64,000 nucleotides of DNA from Pseudoduganella flava (GTDB lineage: Bacteria > Pseudomonadota > Gammaproteobacteria > Burkholderiales > Burkholderiaceae_D), in contig NZ_VLKW01000011.1 in NCBI RefSeq assembly GCF_007830495.1, positions 124,001 through 188,000 on the forward strand, written 5' to 3'. Position 1 is the first letter of the stretch. Each line of letters begins with the position of its first letter. The position numbers and the translations under genes were made by a program. The notes below the pieces were generated by a model. That model did no database searches, had not been told where the DNA came from, and saw nothing but the letters and a program-made list of their open reading frames with translations. This document shows positions 24,996 through 34,316 of the stretch, piece after piece.

Positions 24996-27434
24996 ATGAC
25001 CGCGCGCCTGCCGCGCCACGTATGGCGCAGCCTGGCGGCCGACCCGTGGCACGCGCTGGCCGCGCTGGCGACACTGGCGCTGGGCCTGGCCGCGTTCGCG
25101 CTGCTGACGGCATTCGTGCGGCACGCGTGGAACGTCGATGCCGAAGTGCCGGAGCACGTGTACATCCTGAAGCAGCGCGACAACACGGCGCCGCAAAGCC
25201 CGTGGTACGACCAGGCGCCGATGGCGCTGGCGCGCAGCGCCGCGGCCGTGCCCGGTGTGACCGCCGCGACGGCGTTCGTGCCGCTGCGGCCGGAACTGCA
25301 AGGGCTCGTCGTGCGCGCCGGCGGCAGGCTGGCACCGCTGACCGGCCTGACCGTGCTGCCGGGCTTCGGCGCGATGCTGGGGCTGGCGGCGGGGCAGGGC
25401 GACCTGGAGACGGCGCTGGCACGGCCGGACGGCATCGTGCTGACGGCCGAAGCGGCGCGCCGCCTGTTCGGTACCGAGCACGCGCTGGGCCGTACGTTAC
25501 GCGCCGAAGGCCAGGTGCTGAAGGTGGCGGCCGTGCTGCCGCCGCGCCGGCACGGCTCGACGATCGCGTTCGATGCGCTGGTCGGCGTGCAGTGCGCCAT
25601 CGTCGAAGCGGCAATCCGCGAGGAATTGCTGACGGCCCGCCAGGGCTGGCCCGGCAAGGTGCTGCTGCGCCTCGCGCCAGGCACGGCACCGCAGGCGGTC
25701 CAGGCGGCGCTGCAGCAAGCCGTCGGCCGCATCCCCGGCCTGCAGCCGCACGATGCGGCGACGCTGGCGCGGCTGGGCGGACGCCCGCCTTTGGCGCTGG
25801 AACTGGCGCCGCTGCGCCATGCCTACTTCGATGACGACATCGGCAGCAATTTCCTGTGGAGCGCCGGCGAGCGCGCCAACCCGGTCCTGGTCGGTGGCCT
25901 GGCCGCGGTGGCGCTGCTGATCCTGGCGCTTGCGGCCAGCAATTACGTCAACCTGGCCGCGGTGCGCGTGCTGCGGCGCCAGCGCGAGATCGCCGTGCGC
26001 AAGGTGCTGGGGGCCCGCGCCCGCGACGTGGCGCTGCACTGCGCCGCCGAGGCGGTGGGCATGGCGGCGCTGGCCAGCGCGCTCGGGTTGCTCCTGGCGT
26101 GGCTGGCGCTGCCCGCGTTCGCCGCGCTGGCCGGCCGCCAGCTCGATGCCGCGTTCGATGCCGGCCACGTCGCCGGCCTAGTGGCCACCGGCCTGCTGCT
26201 GGGCGCCGTGGCGGCCGTCTACCCGGCCTGGCTGGCGGCACGCGTACGCCCGGAACGGGCGCTGGCCGGCAAGCCCGGTACCGAAGGGCAGGGGGCGGCA
26301 CGGATGCGGCGCGCGCTCACCGTGCTGCAACTGGCGGCCGCGATGGGCGTGGCGAGCGTCGCGCTGGCGATCGCCTGGCAGGCGCGTTTCGCGGCGCAGG
26401 CGGCACCGGGCTTCGACCCGGACCCGTTGACGCTGGTGGACCTGCCCGGCCAGGTGCGCGCCGATGCGCGGGCGCGCGGCTACATGGCGGCGCTGGCGGC
26501 GCAGCCGGGCATCGAAGGCGTCACCGTGTCGCTCGATGCCGTCGGGCGCAGCGACGATCCGATGCACCGGCAGTACCAGCGCCCGGGCGGGCAGGGCGTG
26601 GCGCTGGACGCGAAATGGGTCGGCGCCAACTACTTCACGCTGTACGGCATCCGCGCGCGTGCGGGCCGGCTGTTCGACCCGCGCACCGACCGCGACGACG
26701 ATGGCACGCCGCTGGTCCTCAATGCCGAGGCGGCGCGCGCCCTCGGCTTTGCCGATATGGCGCAGGCGCTGGGCCAGACGGTGCTGTTCCACGACTGGGA
26801 CGGCAAGGTGGCGCCGCGCCGCATCGTCGGCATCGCGCCGCCGCTGCGGTTCCAGTCGTTGCGCGAGCAGCCGCACCCGGTCGCGTTCGAGCTGTCCACC
26901 GCGGGTGCGACGTTGACGGTGCGCTCGCAGCTGCCGCTGGAACGGGTCGACGCGCTGCTGCGCCAGTTGTGGCCGCGCTGGTTCCCGGACGCGCTGCCGC
27001 GCATCCACCGCGCCGGTGCCGTCCTGGCGCGCAATTACGCGGACGATGCGCGGCTGGCCCGGCTGCTGGCGCTGGCCACCGGCGTCGCGCTGGCGCTGGC
27101 GGCGGCCGGCTGCTACAGCCTGTCCGCCCACACGGTGCAGCGGCGTGCCGCCGAGATCGTGCTGCGCAAGCTGCACGGCGCGCGCGCCGGGGCGATCGGC
27201 TTGCTGGTGCTGCGCGAGACGGGCACCCTGGCGTTGCTGGGCGCCGCAGCCGGGCTGCCGCTGGCGGCGGTGGTAATCGAGCGCTACCTGGCCGGCTACG
27301 TGGAACGCGCGCCGCTGCAGCAGTGGGCATTGCCGTGCGCGCTGGCGGCCACGGTGGCCGTCGCCCTGGCTGCCGCGGCGCGGCAGGCGTGGCTGGCGAT
27401 GGGGGTCACGCCGGCGCAGGCGCTGCGGAGCTAA
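24996..27434 (+). CDS. ABC transporter permease, MacB/FtsX type
   Basis: An 812-residue protein with the layout of a fused MacB-type permease. A first helix (about residues 20-42) precedes a large periplasmic MacB-like domain. An FtsX core follows (helices near 293-315, 347-370 and 390-410), then a second periplasmic domain and a second FtsX core at the C-terminus. The QREIAVRKVLGAR and AAEIVLRKLHGAR motifs after the first helix of each core are typical coupling loops. AAGGA precedes the ATG. No ATPase, membrane-fusion or outer-membrane partner lies next to it, so the partner must be encoded elsewhere or lost. Such permeases move lipoproteins, peptides or antibiotics, or transmit mechanical force. 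Confidence 0.88.
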   Translation: MTARLPRHVWRSLAADPWHALAALATLALGLAAFALLTAFVRHAWNVDAEVPEHVYILKQRDNTAPQSPWYDQAPMALARSAAAVPGVTAATAFVPLRPELQGLVVRAGGRLAPLTGLTVLPGFGAMLGLAAGQGDLETALARPDGIVLTAEAARRLFGTEHALGRTLRAEGQVLKVAAVLPPRRHGSTIAFDALVGVQCAIVEAAIREELLTARQGWPGKVLLRLAPGTAPQAVQAALQQAVGRIPGLQPHDAATLARLGGRPPLALELAPLRHAYFDDDIGSNFLWSAGERANPVLVGGLAAVALLILALAASNYVNLAAVRVLRRQREIAVRKVLGARARDVALHCAAEAVGMAALASALGLLLAWLALPAFAALAGRQLDAAFDAGHVAGLVATGLLLGAVAAVYPAWLAARVRPERALAGKPGTEGQGAARMRRALTVLQLAAAMGVASVALAIAWQARFAAQAAPGFDPDPLTLVDLPGQVRADARARGYMAALAAQPGIEGVTVSLDAVGRSDDPMHRQYQRPGGQGVALDAKWVGANYFTLYGIRARAGRLFDPRTDRDDDGTPLVLNAEAARALGFADMAQALGQTVLFHDWDGKVAPRRIVGIAPPLRFQSLREQPHPVAFELSTAGATLTVRSQLPLERVDALLRQLWPRWFPDALPRIHRAGAVLARNYADDARLARLLALATGVALALAAAGCYSLSAHTVQRRAAEIVLRKLHGARAGAIGLLVLRETGTLALLGAAAGLPLAAVVIERYLAGYVERAPLQQWALPCALAATVAVALAAAARQAWLAMGVTPAQALRS

Positions 27435-29440
27435 ACCGGGGCGCGCTGCGCCAGTGCCGCCGCGGCGGCCCGCACCAGCGCCGCCGGGCCCACCGGCTTC
27501 GGCAGGTGGTCCGTGTAGCCGGCATCGAGGGCCCGCTGGCGCTCGCGGGCGCCGGCAAACGCCGTCAGCGCGAGCGCCGGCAGGTGTTCGCAGCCGGGCA
27601 GCGCGCGCACCTTGCGCAGCAGTTCGAAGCCGTCCATGCCGGGCATGCTGATGTCGCTGATCAGGAGGGCGGGGCGCACCCGCGCGACCAGCTCCAGCGC
27701 GGCGGCGCCGCTGCCGGCCGTGTGCACGCGCGCGTGGGCACCGACGAGGGCGCGGCGCAGCACGTCCAGCGAATCGGGCTGGTCGTCCGCCGCGACGATC
27801 ACGGCGCCGCCCAGGTCGGGCATCGCGCCGCTGCGCTCGCGCTCACGCGGTATGGGCGGCCGGGCATGCGCCGCCACCGGCAGGCAGATCGTGAACGTGG
27901 CGCCGTGGCCCGTGCCGGCGCTGTCCGCGCGGATCGTGCCGCCTTGCAGTTCCACCAGCTGGCGGGCGATCGACAGGCCGAGACCGAGGCCGCCGTGCCG
28001 CCGCGTCGTCGACGAGTCGGCCTGGCGGAAACGGTCGAACACGTGCGGCAGGAAGCCGGGCTCGATGCCGATGCCCGTGTCCGTGACGCGGATCGTCACG
28101 TGGTCACCGTGGCCCGCCAGCGTGACGCCGACGCGCCCGCCCGGCTCGGTGAACTTGACGGCGTTCGACAGCAGATTGCCCATCACCTGCTGCATGCGCG
28201 CGGCATCGGCCAGCACCGGCCCGGCGCCGCGGTCGATGTCGGCACCCAGCACGATGCGGCGGGCCAGCGCGGCGGGGCGGATCGCTTCCACCGCCGCCGT
28301 CACGAAGTCGGCCGGCCAGGCCGGCGCCGGGTCCACCTGCACCTTGCCCGAGACGATGCCGCTCATGTCGAGCAGGTCGTCGATCATCTGTGCCTGCGCG
28401 CGCGCATTGCGCTCGATCGCCGCCAGGCCGCGCCGCAACGTGGCATCGTCGCGGGCACCCTGCTGTTGCAGCAGCTGGGCCCAGCCCAGCACGGCGTTCA
28501 GCGGCGTGCGCAGCTCGTGCGACAGCGTGGCCAGGAATTCGTCCTTCAGCACGGCCACCCGTTCCAGTTGCACGCGGGCCTCGTGCTCGCGGATGAACTG
28601 GGCGCGGCGTTCCTCGGCCGTCGCGAGCGACGCGGCCAGCACGTGGGTGCGGGCCTCCAGGCGGGCATCGTAGACGGAGACGATCAGCGCGATCGTCAGC
28701 ACGGCCGCCGTGGCCAGCATCACAAGCACGGCGAGGTTGACCTGGTCCATGCCGCGCTCGGCGGCGAGGCACACGCTGCCCGCCGGGAAGGCGGCCGCCG
28801 CCATGCCCGTGTAGTGCATGCCGGCGATCGCCAGGCCCATCACGACGGCGGCCGCGCCCTGGATCAGCGTGGCGCGCGGCGTGCGCTGGCGCAGCCGGTA
28901 GGCGATCCACAGCGCGCCGGCGGAGGCGCCGATCGCCAGCAGCAGCGAGACGGCAAAGACGACGGGGTCGTAGACGATGCCCGGCCGCATCCGCATCGCC
29001 GCCATGCCCGTGTAGTGCATGCCGTTGATGCCCAGGCCCATCAGCAGCGCGGCCAGCACGAGGCGGCGCGTGGGCACCACGCGGTGGCGCAGCTGCCACA
29101 GCGCGAGCCCCGTGACGGCGACCGGAAGCAGCAGCGACAGCGCCGTGATGCCCAGGTCGTAGCCGACCGGGATCGGCAGCTGGAACGCCAGCATGCCGAT
29201 GAAATGCATGGCCCAGATGCCGATGCCGAGCGCCAGCGCGCCGCCGGCCGTCCACATCGCCGCCGCCGTGCCGCGCGCGCTGCGCACCCGGTCGGCCAGG
29301 CTGAGCCCCGTGTAGGACGCGAACACCGCGACCAGGATCGACACGAGGACGAGTCCCGGATGGTAATGGCCGCCGAGATAGACGCCGGCGGATGGGCCGA
29401 CGTACGGGCCAAGATAGGTGCTGAGGTCTCCGCTCTGCAT
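27431..29440 (-). CDS. MHYT-domain hybrid sensor histidine kinase
   Basis: A 669-residue membrane kinase. Residues about 25-255 form the seven-helix MHYT sensor, with MHFIG (78-82), MHYTGM (141) and MHYTGM (208). This domain is thought to bind copper and sense O2, CO or NO. A coiled linker leads to a HisKA domain with the phospho-acceptor His308 in LATLSHELRTPLN, then a HATPase domain (NLLSNAVKFTE, DTGIGI, GLGLGLSI). A C-terminal receiver (about 555-669) keeps DDQPD, the phospho-Asp in LLISDISMPG and Lys in LPKPVG. The start at MQSGDL is chosen because the upstream frame is not MHYT-like; no strong ribosome site is seen. The gene overlaps the ABC permease end by four bases. Confidence 0.92.
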   Translation of the reverse strand: MQSGDLSTYLGPYVGPSAGVYLGGHYHPGLVLVSILVAVFASYTGLSLADRVRSARGTAAAMWTAGGALALGIGIWAMHFIGMLAFQLPIPVGYDLGITALSLLLPVAVTGLALWQLRHRVVPTRRLVLAALLMGLGINGMHYTGMAAMRMRPGIVYDPVVFAVSLLLAIGASAGALWIAYRLRQRTPRATLIQGAAAVVMGLAIAGMHYTGMAAAAFPAGSVCLAAERGMDQVNLAVLVMLATAAVLTIALIVSVYDARLEARTHVLAASLATAEERRAQFIREHEARVQLERVAVLKDEFLATLSHELRTPLNAVLGWAQLLQQQGARDDATLRRGLAAIERNARAQAQMIDDLLDMSGIVSGKVQVDPAPAWPADFVTAAVEAIRPAALARRIVLGADIDRGAGPVLADAARMQQVMGNLLSNAVKFTEPGGRVGVTLAGHGDHVTIRVTDTGIGIEPGFLPHVFDRFRQADSSTTRRHGGLGLGLSIARQLVELQGGTIRADSAGTGHGATFTICLPVAAHARPPIPRERERSGAMPDLGGAVIVAADDQPDSLDVLRRALVGAHARVHTAGSGAAALELVARVRPALLISDISMPGMDGFELLRKVRALPGCEHLPALALTAFAGARERQRALDAGYTDHLPKPVGPAALVRAAAAALAQRAPV

Positions 29441-29545
29441 GATTCGATCGTGCCGTTGGGCTGTGCTCACTATACCGGAGTCCGCCGGGCGGTGAAGCGC
29501 GCGTGGCGTGCGCCTGCTACCATGGCGCCCCGGAAGGAGAACCCG

Positions 29546-30211
29546 ATGTGCGTGAATTACGTGACGGTCAGGCGCGACAGCCTGGCCACCTTCGCCGTAC
29601 CCGTGCCGCCGGCCGGGCAGTGGGAACACGAGGTGTGGCAGGACTATGCAGCGCCGATCGTCGTGGCGGCGCCCGATGGCGGCCGGCGCTGCCTCGTCGC
29701 CACGTACGGCATGCTGCCGCAGCACCGCCTGCCGCCCGGCAGCCGCGCCTACTCGACGATGAATGCGCGCAGCGAAACGGCCGATACGCTGCCCAGCTAC
29801 CGCGATGCGTGGACGCGCTCGCGCTTTTGCCTGGTGCCGATGGAACGCTGGTTCGAGCCGAATTATGAAAGCGGCCGGCACCAGCGCTGGGCGATCGGCC
29901 GTGCCGATGGCCTGCCGCTGGCCGTGGCCGGCCTGTGGCGCGCATGGGAAGAGCCGGATGGCCGGCGCGTCTGCTCGTTCACGCAGCTGACGGTCAACGC
30001 CGATGCGCACCCGCTGCTGGCGCGCTTCCACAAGCCCGGCGACGAGAAGCGCGCGCTGGTGCCGCTGCCGCCCGAGCGCTGGGACGCATGGCTGCGCTGC
30101 CGCGACACGGCGCAGGCGCGCGCGATGCTCGTGCTGCCGGATGCCGCCGTGCTGACGGCCGAGCCGGCACCGCAGGACGGCATCGGCGAGCGGCAGGTGG
30201 CGCTGTTCTGA
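29546..30211 (+). CDS. SRAP-family (YedK/HMCES-like) abasic-site protein
   Basis: A 221-residue protein of the SRAP family, which forms a covalent thiazolidine link to abasic sites in single-stranded DNA. The essential Cys2 is present (MCVNYV). The conserved Asn lies in STMNARSET, the Glu in ERWFEPN, and the His in ARFHKPGDEKR, where most relatives have a HDRMP motif. AAGGAGA precedes the ATG at 29546, and the catalytic Cys2 fixes the start. It stands alone, divergent from the MHYT kinase, with no SOS box noticed. Confidence 0.88.
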   Translation: MCVNYVTVRRDSLATFAVPVPPAGQWEHEVWQDYAAPIVVAAPDGGRRCLVATYGMLPQHRLPPGSRAYSTMNARSETADTLPSYRDAWTRSRFCLVPMERWFEPNYESGRHQRWAIGRADGLPLAVAGLWRAWEEPDGRRVCSFTQLTVNADAHPLLARFHKPGDEKRALVPLPPERWDAWLRCRDTAQARAMLVLPDAAVLTAEPAPQDGIGERQVALF

Positions 30212-30215
30212 CGCC

Positions 30216-30248
30216 CGCCAGCTGAAGGCGGACTGCGCCTTGCTGGCG
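30216..30248. repeat. Long hairpin after the SRAP gene
   Basis: CGCCAGC pairs with GCTGGCG, and inside it AAGGCG pairs with CGCCTT around a five-base loop. The 13 base pairs lie just after the SRAP stop. Without a T-tract it may act as a Rho-dependent stop or RNA-end stabiliser. Confidence 0.5.
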
Positions 30249-30268
30249 CCGTGAGAACTTAGTATTAT
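30240..30268 (+). promoter_or_regulatory. Putative sigma-70 promoter for the acyltransferase gene
   Basis: TTGCTG (30240-30245) and TATTAT (30263-30268) are spaced by 17 bases, 64 bases before the start codon. The -35 element overlaps the hairpin that follows the SRAP gene. Confidence 0.4.
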
Positions 30269-30331
30269 GGCAATGCGACGCGATACCGCGCCGCCGGGCG
30301 CGCCGCGCCAGCCACTTACTTCATTCTTGCC

Positions 30332-31411
30332 ATGCTAGATACCCTCCAGGCCGCACGTGCGCTGGCCTCGCTGTGCGTACTGCTGTTTCATCTCTCGATC
30401 ATGATGGGCGTGGCGCGCTATGGCGGCGTGGCCGCGTTCAGCGACGTGACCGCCTCGCTGGGCGGCGTGCGCTTCTTCTTCGTGCTGTCCGGCTTCATCC
30501 TGCTGATCGCGCACGCGCGCGACATCGCGCCGGTGGCCGCGCCGCTGCGCACGCGCCTGGCCGCATGGCGGCACTACCTGTGGCGCCGCTGCATCCGCAT
30601 CTATCCGCTGTACTGGCTGTACACGCTGGTGTTCACCGGCCTGGTATTGCTGGGCACCGGCACCGAGGCGCGCATTCCGGACAACCTGGCCGACTGGGTC
30701 ACGTCGCTGACCTTGATCCGCTTCACGCCGGCGCAGCCGCCGTTCCCGGTGGCGTGGAGCCTGTTTCACGAGATGGCGTTCTATGTCGTGTTCTCCGTAC
30801 TGGTGCTGAACCGCCGCGCCGGCATCGCGTGCTTTGCCGTGTGGAGCGTGATCTGCCTGGCGTTCTATGGGTATGCGCCGGTGGAAGGGCGCACCGCGTG
30901 GGCCGTCTACACGGGAGCCTACAACCTGTACTTCGTGCTCGGCATGGGGGCATGGTGGCTGTGGCGCCGCGGCGGTACTGGCACGGTGGAACTGCTGGCC
31001 GGCGCGGGTGTCGTGGCGGTTGCCGCCGTGCTGGTGCGGATGCATCAGCCGGGCTACCTGCTGATGATGGGCGGCTTCGCACTGCTGCTGGCCGGTGCCG
31101 CGAAGCGCGAGCGGGCCGGCCGGGTGCGCGTGCCGCGCTGGCTCGTGGCGATCGGCAATGCATCGTATTCGCTGTACCTGATCCACGAACACGTGGCCGG
31201 CGTGCTGCTGAAGGTGGCGATGCGCTCCGGCCTGTACCAGTACGCCGGGCCGCATGCCACCTACCTGGTCGTCGTCGCCGGCACGACGCTCGGCGGCATT
31301 ACCGCCTACCGGCTGATCGAGCGGCCCTTGCTGTCCTTGCTGCGCCGGACCGAGCGCAAGCCGGTCCCGGTGGTTGCCGCGCCGGCGGCGGCGGGCGGCA
31401 GCGCGCTGTAG
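30332..31411 (+). CDS. Acyltransferase 3 family membrane protein
   Basis: A 359-residue polytopic protein of the acyltransferase 3 family (O-acetylation or acylation of surface sugars, lipopolysaccharide or exopolysaccharide). The N-terminus carries the family signature LQAARALASLCVLLFHL with the catalytic-region His. GGVRFFFVLSGFIL, RRCIRIYPLYWLY and SYSLYLIHEHVAG follow at the usual spacing, and about ten helices are predicted. It is convergent with a glycosyltransferase gene and the two reading frames overlap by 106 bases at their 3' ends, which suggests a shared role in making or decorating a surface polysaccharide. Confidence 0.9.
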   Translation: MLDTLQAARALASLCVLLFHLSIMMGVARYGGVAAFSDVTASLGGVRFFFVLSGFILLIAHARDIAPVAAPLRTRLAAWRHYLWRRCIRIYPLYWLYTLVFTGLVLLGTGTEARIPDNLADWVTSLTLIRFTPAQPPFPVAWSLFHEMAFYVVFSVLVLNRRAGIACFAVWSVICLAFYGYAPVEGRTAWAVYTGAYNLYFVLGMGAWWLWRRGGTGTVELLAGAGVVAVAAVLVRMHQPGYLLMMGGFALLLAGAAKRERAGRVRVPRWLVAIGNASYSLYLIHEHVAGVLLKVAMRSGLYQYAGPHATYLVVVAGTTLGGITAYRLIERPLLSLLRRTERKPVPVVAAPAAAGGSAL

Positions 31412-32598
31412 TACAGCTCGCGATAGCGCTCGTGCAGCTTGCGCAGCACGGCGGGCGCCGTATAGGGTGACGCGAATTGCACGCAGGCGGCGCGGTCGCG
31501 CGCCTGCGCCAGCGTTTCGGCGATCGCCGCGGCCAGCGCTGCCGGCGTGCGCTCGGCCACCAGCCGGCCCGCCGCCGGCCCGGGCACGAGCCGCGCCGCT
31601 TCCCCGACATCCGTGCTGACGATCGGCAGGCCGCAGCTGAGCGCCTCCAGCAACGTCACCGGCATCCCTTCCGTGATCGACGACAGGCACAGGCAGTCCG
31701 CCACGTTCATCCAGCGCGCCACGTCGCAATGGCCCAGCGTGCCGGGCAGCCGGACGGCGTCGCTCAGGCCGTGGCTGCGCACGAATGCCTCGATCGGCGG
31801 CAACAGGTCGCCGGTGCCGATCATCACGAGCACCGCGTTCGGATGCTGCTGGCGCAGCGCCACGAAGGCTTGCAGCAGCAGCAGCGGGTCCTTGACGGCG
31901 GCGAAGCGGCCGACGAACAGGATCAGCGGCTGGGCCGCATCGAAGCCGTGCTCGCGTGCCAGGGCCGTCCGCAGCGCCGCGCTGGCGCCCGCGGGGGCGG
32001 GCGCGAACAGATTGCTGTCGACCCAGGTCGGCAGGAAGTCGACCGCTACCCCATGGGGCGCGAAGCGGCCCCGGTAGCGGGTCGCCGCATCCTCGCGCAC
32101 CATCCATACTTGCCGCATCGGCCGGATCAGCTGGTCTTCCAGCCAGCCGTACGTGGCCGGCAGGTGACGCCATTTCGCTTCCCAGCGGCGCCCCAGCAGA
32201 TCGCCGGCCGGGTCGCAGTGCAGGAACAGCGTGCGGGTGGCGGGGCGCCGCAGGAACACGAGGCTGGGTTCGATCCGGTGGAACTCGAGAATCGATCCGT
32301 CCGTCTCGATCATGTGCCGGTGGCGCCACAAGCCGAGCGCGAAACGCAGCGTCAGCGGAATGCGGCTTGGCACGCGGCGATCCGCTTCCAGCACCGGCAT
32401 GAAACGCAGCGCCGTGCCGTCGACCTCGACCTGCGACCAGCGGCCGAGCGGATGCTGGTGGCGGTCGTGCGTGATGCCGACGAGGCTGATGCGGAAGTCG
32501 GGCGGCGCGAACCTGATGAGGCTGCGGATAATCGAACCGATGCCGCCGGCATTCGGTATCGTCGGGTCATAAGGATGAATCTGGATGACGGCAGGCAT
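31306..32598 (-). CDS. Glycosyltransferase, GT4 family
   Basis: A 430-residue cytoplasmic GT-B-fold glycosyltransferase. The N-terminal domain starts with the glycine-rich NAGGIGSIIRSL acceptor-side loop. The C-terminal domain has ILFVGRFAAVKDPLLLLQAF and the EX7E motif TEGMPVTLLEALSCGLPIV, which binds the nucleotide-sugar donor. It probably extends a surface polysaccharide or glycolipid. The last about 35 residues (Ala- and Arg-rich) are encoded opposite the end of the acyltransferase gene. The start is followed upstream by an AT-rich gap of 239 bases. Donor and acceptor cannot be read from sequence. Confidence 0.9.
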   Translation of the reverse strand: MPAVIQIHPYDPTIPNAGGIGSIIRSLIRFAPPDFRISLVGITHDRHQHPLGRWSQVEVDGTALRFMPVLEADRRVPSRIPLTLRFALGLWRHRHMIETDGSILEFHRIEPSLVFLRRPATRTLFLHCDPAGDLLGRRWEAKWRHLPATYGWLEDQLIRPMRQVWMVREDAATRYRGRFAPHGVAVDFLPTWVDSNLFAPAPAGASAALRTALAREHGFDAAQPLILFVGRFAAVKDPLLLLQAFVALRQQHPNAVLVMIGTGDLLPPIEAFVRSHGLSDAVRLPGTLGHCDVARWMNVADCLCLSSITEGMPVTLLEALSCGLPIVSTDVGEAARLVPGPAAGRLVAERTPAALAAAIAETLAQARDRAACVQFASPYTAPAVLRKLHERYRELYYSALPPAAAGAATTGTGLRSVRRSKDSKGRSISR

Positions 32599-32837
32599 TT
32601 CGCGATCCGCGTTGACGGACGACCATGAATGAATTGCAGCAATTTTAACACCGCAAATTAGAAAATAAACAACGGTGAGGTCGCTGCAACAATATCAAGA
32701 TGAAATTTTTAACGGAAATTTAACTGTAAACCTTTTATATCGTTTCTTCTGAACCGCTGATAAATCGTCATGTGCCTGTTGATTTGTCCATGCTCCGCCT
32801 GCATATCTGGCGGGTAGCGATCAACAAGGAGAATATG

Positions 32838-33173
32838 ATGGAACCTCTACATAACAGTGGTGCGCAGGATCAGGACGTCGGCGTATACAACCCCGGCCGC
32901 CTGCTCGATGCGCTTGCCGAACGGCTGGGAGCGAAGAACGATGCGGCACTGTCGCGGGCACTCGAAGTGGCGCCGCCGGTGCTGAGCAAGATCCGTCACG
33001 GCCGCCTGCCCGTCGGTGCAACGATCCTGCTGCGCATGCACGAGGCCAGCGGTATCGGCATCCGTGAACTGCGCGACCTGATGGGCGATCGCCGTGCACG
33101 CATGCGCATGAGTCCGCAAGAATTCCGCCCGAAAACGGGGACGCAGGGCGACGAACAACAGCCTGCCCGCTGA
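32838..33173 (+). CDS. Small helix-turn-helix DNA-binding protein
   Basis: A 111-residue protein with a Cro/XRE-like fold. The core (residues about 19-75) reads GRLLDALAERLGAKNDAALS, then VAPPVLSKIRHGRLPVGATI, then IGIRELRDLMG, in which the second helix pair forms the DNA-reading unit. AAGGAG (32826-32831) favours the second of two adjacent ATGs. Related proteins are common in Burkholderiales but poorly characterised. It stands alone between an AT-rich upstream region and a LysR gene. The target is unknown. Confidence 0.75.
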   Translation: MEPLHNSGAQDQDVGVYNPGRLLDALAERLGAKNDAALSRALEVAPPVLSKIRHGRLPVGATILLRMHEASGIGIRELRDLMGDRRARMRMSPQEFRPKTGTQGDEQQPAR

Positions 33174-33377
33174 ACTGCCGGGCATTGCCGGCCCCGTTTC
33201 AGCCAGCAGGTGCGGATCGGCGCGTCCGTCGTGCATGCGCACGCCCGTGGCCGCGTACAGCGTGTCGGTGACCGCGGAGACCTGCTGCGCCATCGCCGTA
33301 GCTCAGCATTGCGCCCCCCGAATGGGAGAGCGGCAGCGTCATTGCCGCACCGCCGGCTTCGCCTCTACAATCGTGTG

Positions 33378-34316
33378 ATGACGAGAACGGGCGAGCTGCG
33401 GCAATACCATTACTTCCTGACCCTGGCGCAGGAGCTGCACTTCGGCCGTGCCGCGGCGCTGTGCTTCATCACGCAGCCGGCCCTGAGCCAGCAGATCGCC
33501 CGGCTCGAGGACTCGGTGGGCGTGCGGCTGTTCGTGCGCGAGCAGCGCCAGGTCGCGCTGACGCCGGCGGGCGAGGTGTTTCGCGACGGCGTGCAGCAGT
33601 TGTTCCGGCTGATCGAGGACACGACCCGGCGCACCCGCGCCGCCGGCGGCCTGCCGGAAATGAAGCTGTCGATCGGCCTCGTCGAATATGCCCACGTGCC
33701 GATGCTGCCGGCCGCATTGAAACGCCTGCGCGCTCTGTACCCGGACGTGAAGGTGGCGCGCCACGAGATGGATGCGGCCACCCAGGTCGACGCGCTGCTG
33801 CGGGGCCGGATCGACGCCGGCATCGCCGTCATCGTCGACGACCCGGCCACGCTGCTGCCGCATGACGGCACGATCCGCGCCCAGCGCCTGCTGGCGGCGG
33901 GCTGGCAACTGCTGGTGCGCGACGACCATCCGCTGGCCCAGGCCACCGAGGTGGCGCTGCCACGGCTGGCGCAGGAGCGCATCGTGATGTTCGCGCGCGA
34001 CGTCAACCCATCCGTCTACGACCGCGTGCTGGCCGCCTGCCGCGACGCCGGCGCGGCATTGGACATCGTCTACGAGACGAGCCAGGTGCAGACCGGCGTG
34101 CAACTGGCGCGCGAAGGCCTGGGCTGCATGCTGTGTACCGCGTTCGCGGTGGCCGATGCGCTGCCCGGCATGCGCGCACTGCCGGTGCCGGCGCTGGCGC
34201 CGCTGGCGATGCATGCATTCTGGCGTTCGCGCGAGCCGCAGCCGCCGGTGCTCGATTTCCTCGCCATCACCGCGGAGGAAGCGCGCCGGGTCGAAGTGAC
34301 GCGCTTCCAGCGTTAG
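33378..34316 (+). CDS. LysR-family transcriptional regulator
   Basis: A 312-residue regulator with an N-terminal winged HTH (ELHFGRAAALCFITQPALSQ then QIARLEDSVGVRLFVRE) and a two-lobed ligand-binding domain from about residue 90. The start at 33378 puts the HTH at the usual distance from the N-terminus. Its stop codon overlaps the end of the convergent MFS transporter gene by four bases. LysR proteins often control the neighbouring transporter, but that gene is usually divergent, so the link here is weak. No ligand can be inferred. Confidence 0.9.
   Translation: MTRTGELRQYHYFLTLAQELHFGRAAALCFITQPALSQQIARLEDSVGVRLFVREQRQVALTPAGEVFRDGVQQLFRLIEDTTRRTRAAGGLPEMKLSIGLVEYAHVPMLPAALKRLRALYPDVKVARHEMDAATQVDALLRGRIDAGIAVIVDDPATLLPHDGTIRAQRLLAAGWQLLVRDDHPLAQATEVALPRLAQERIVMFARDVNPSVYDRVLAACRDAGAALDIVYETSQVQTGVQLAREGLGCMLCTAFAVADALPGMRALPVPALAPLAMHAFWRSREPQPPVLDFLAITAEEARRVEVTRFQR

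Noticed and set aside
25856..29545. A very long plus-strand frame running into the SRAP gene
   Set aside because: Its first part overlaps the ABC permease in another frame and its middle is antisense to the MHYT kinase. Only the end from ATG 29546, with its own ribosome site and Cys2, is real.
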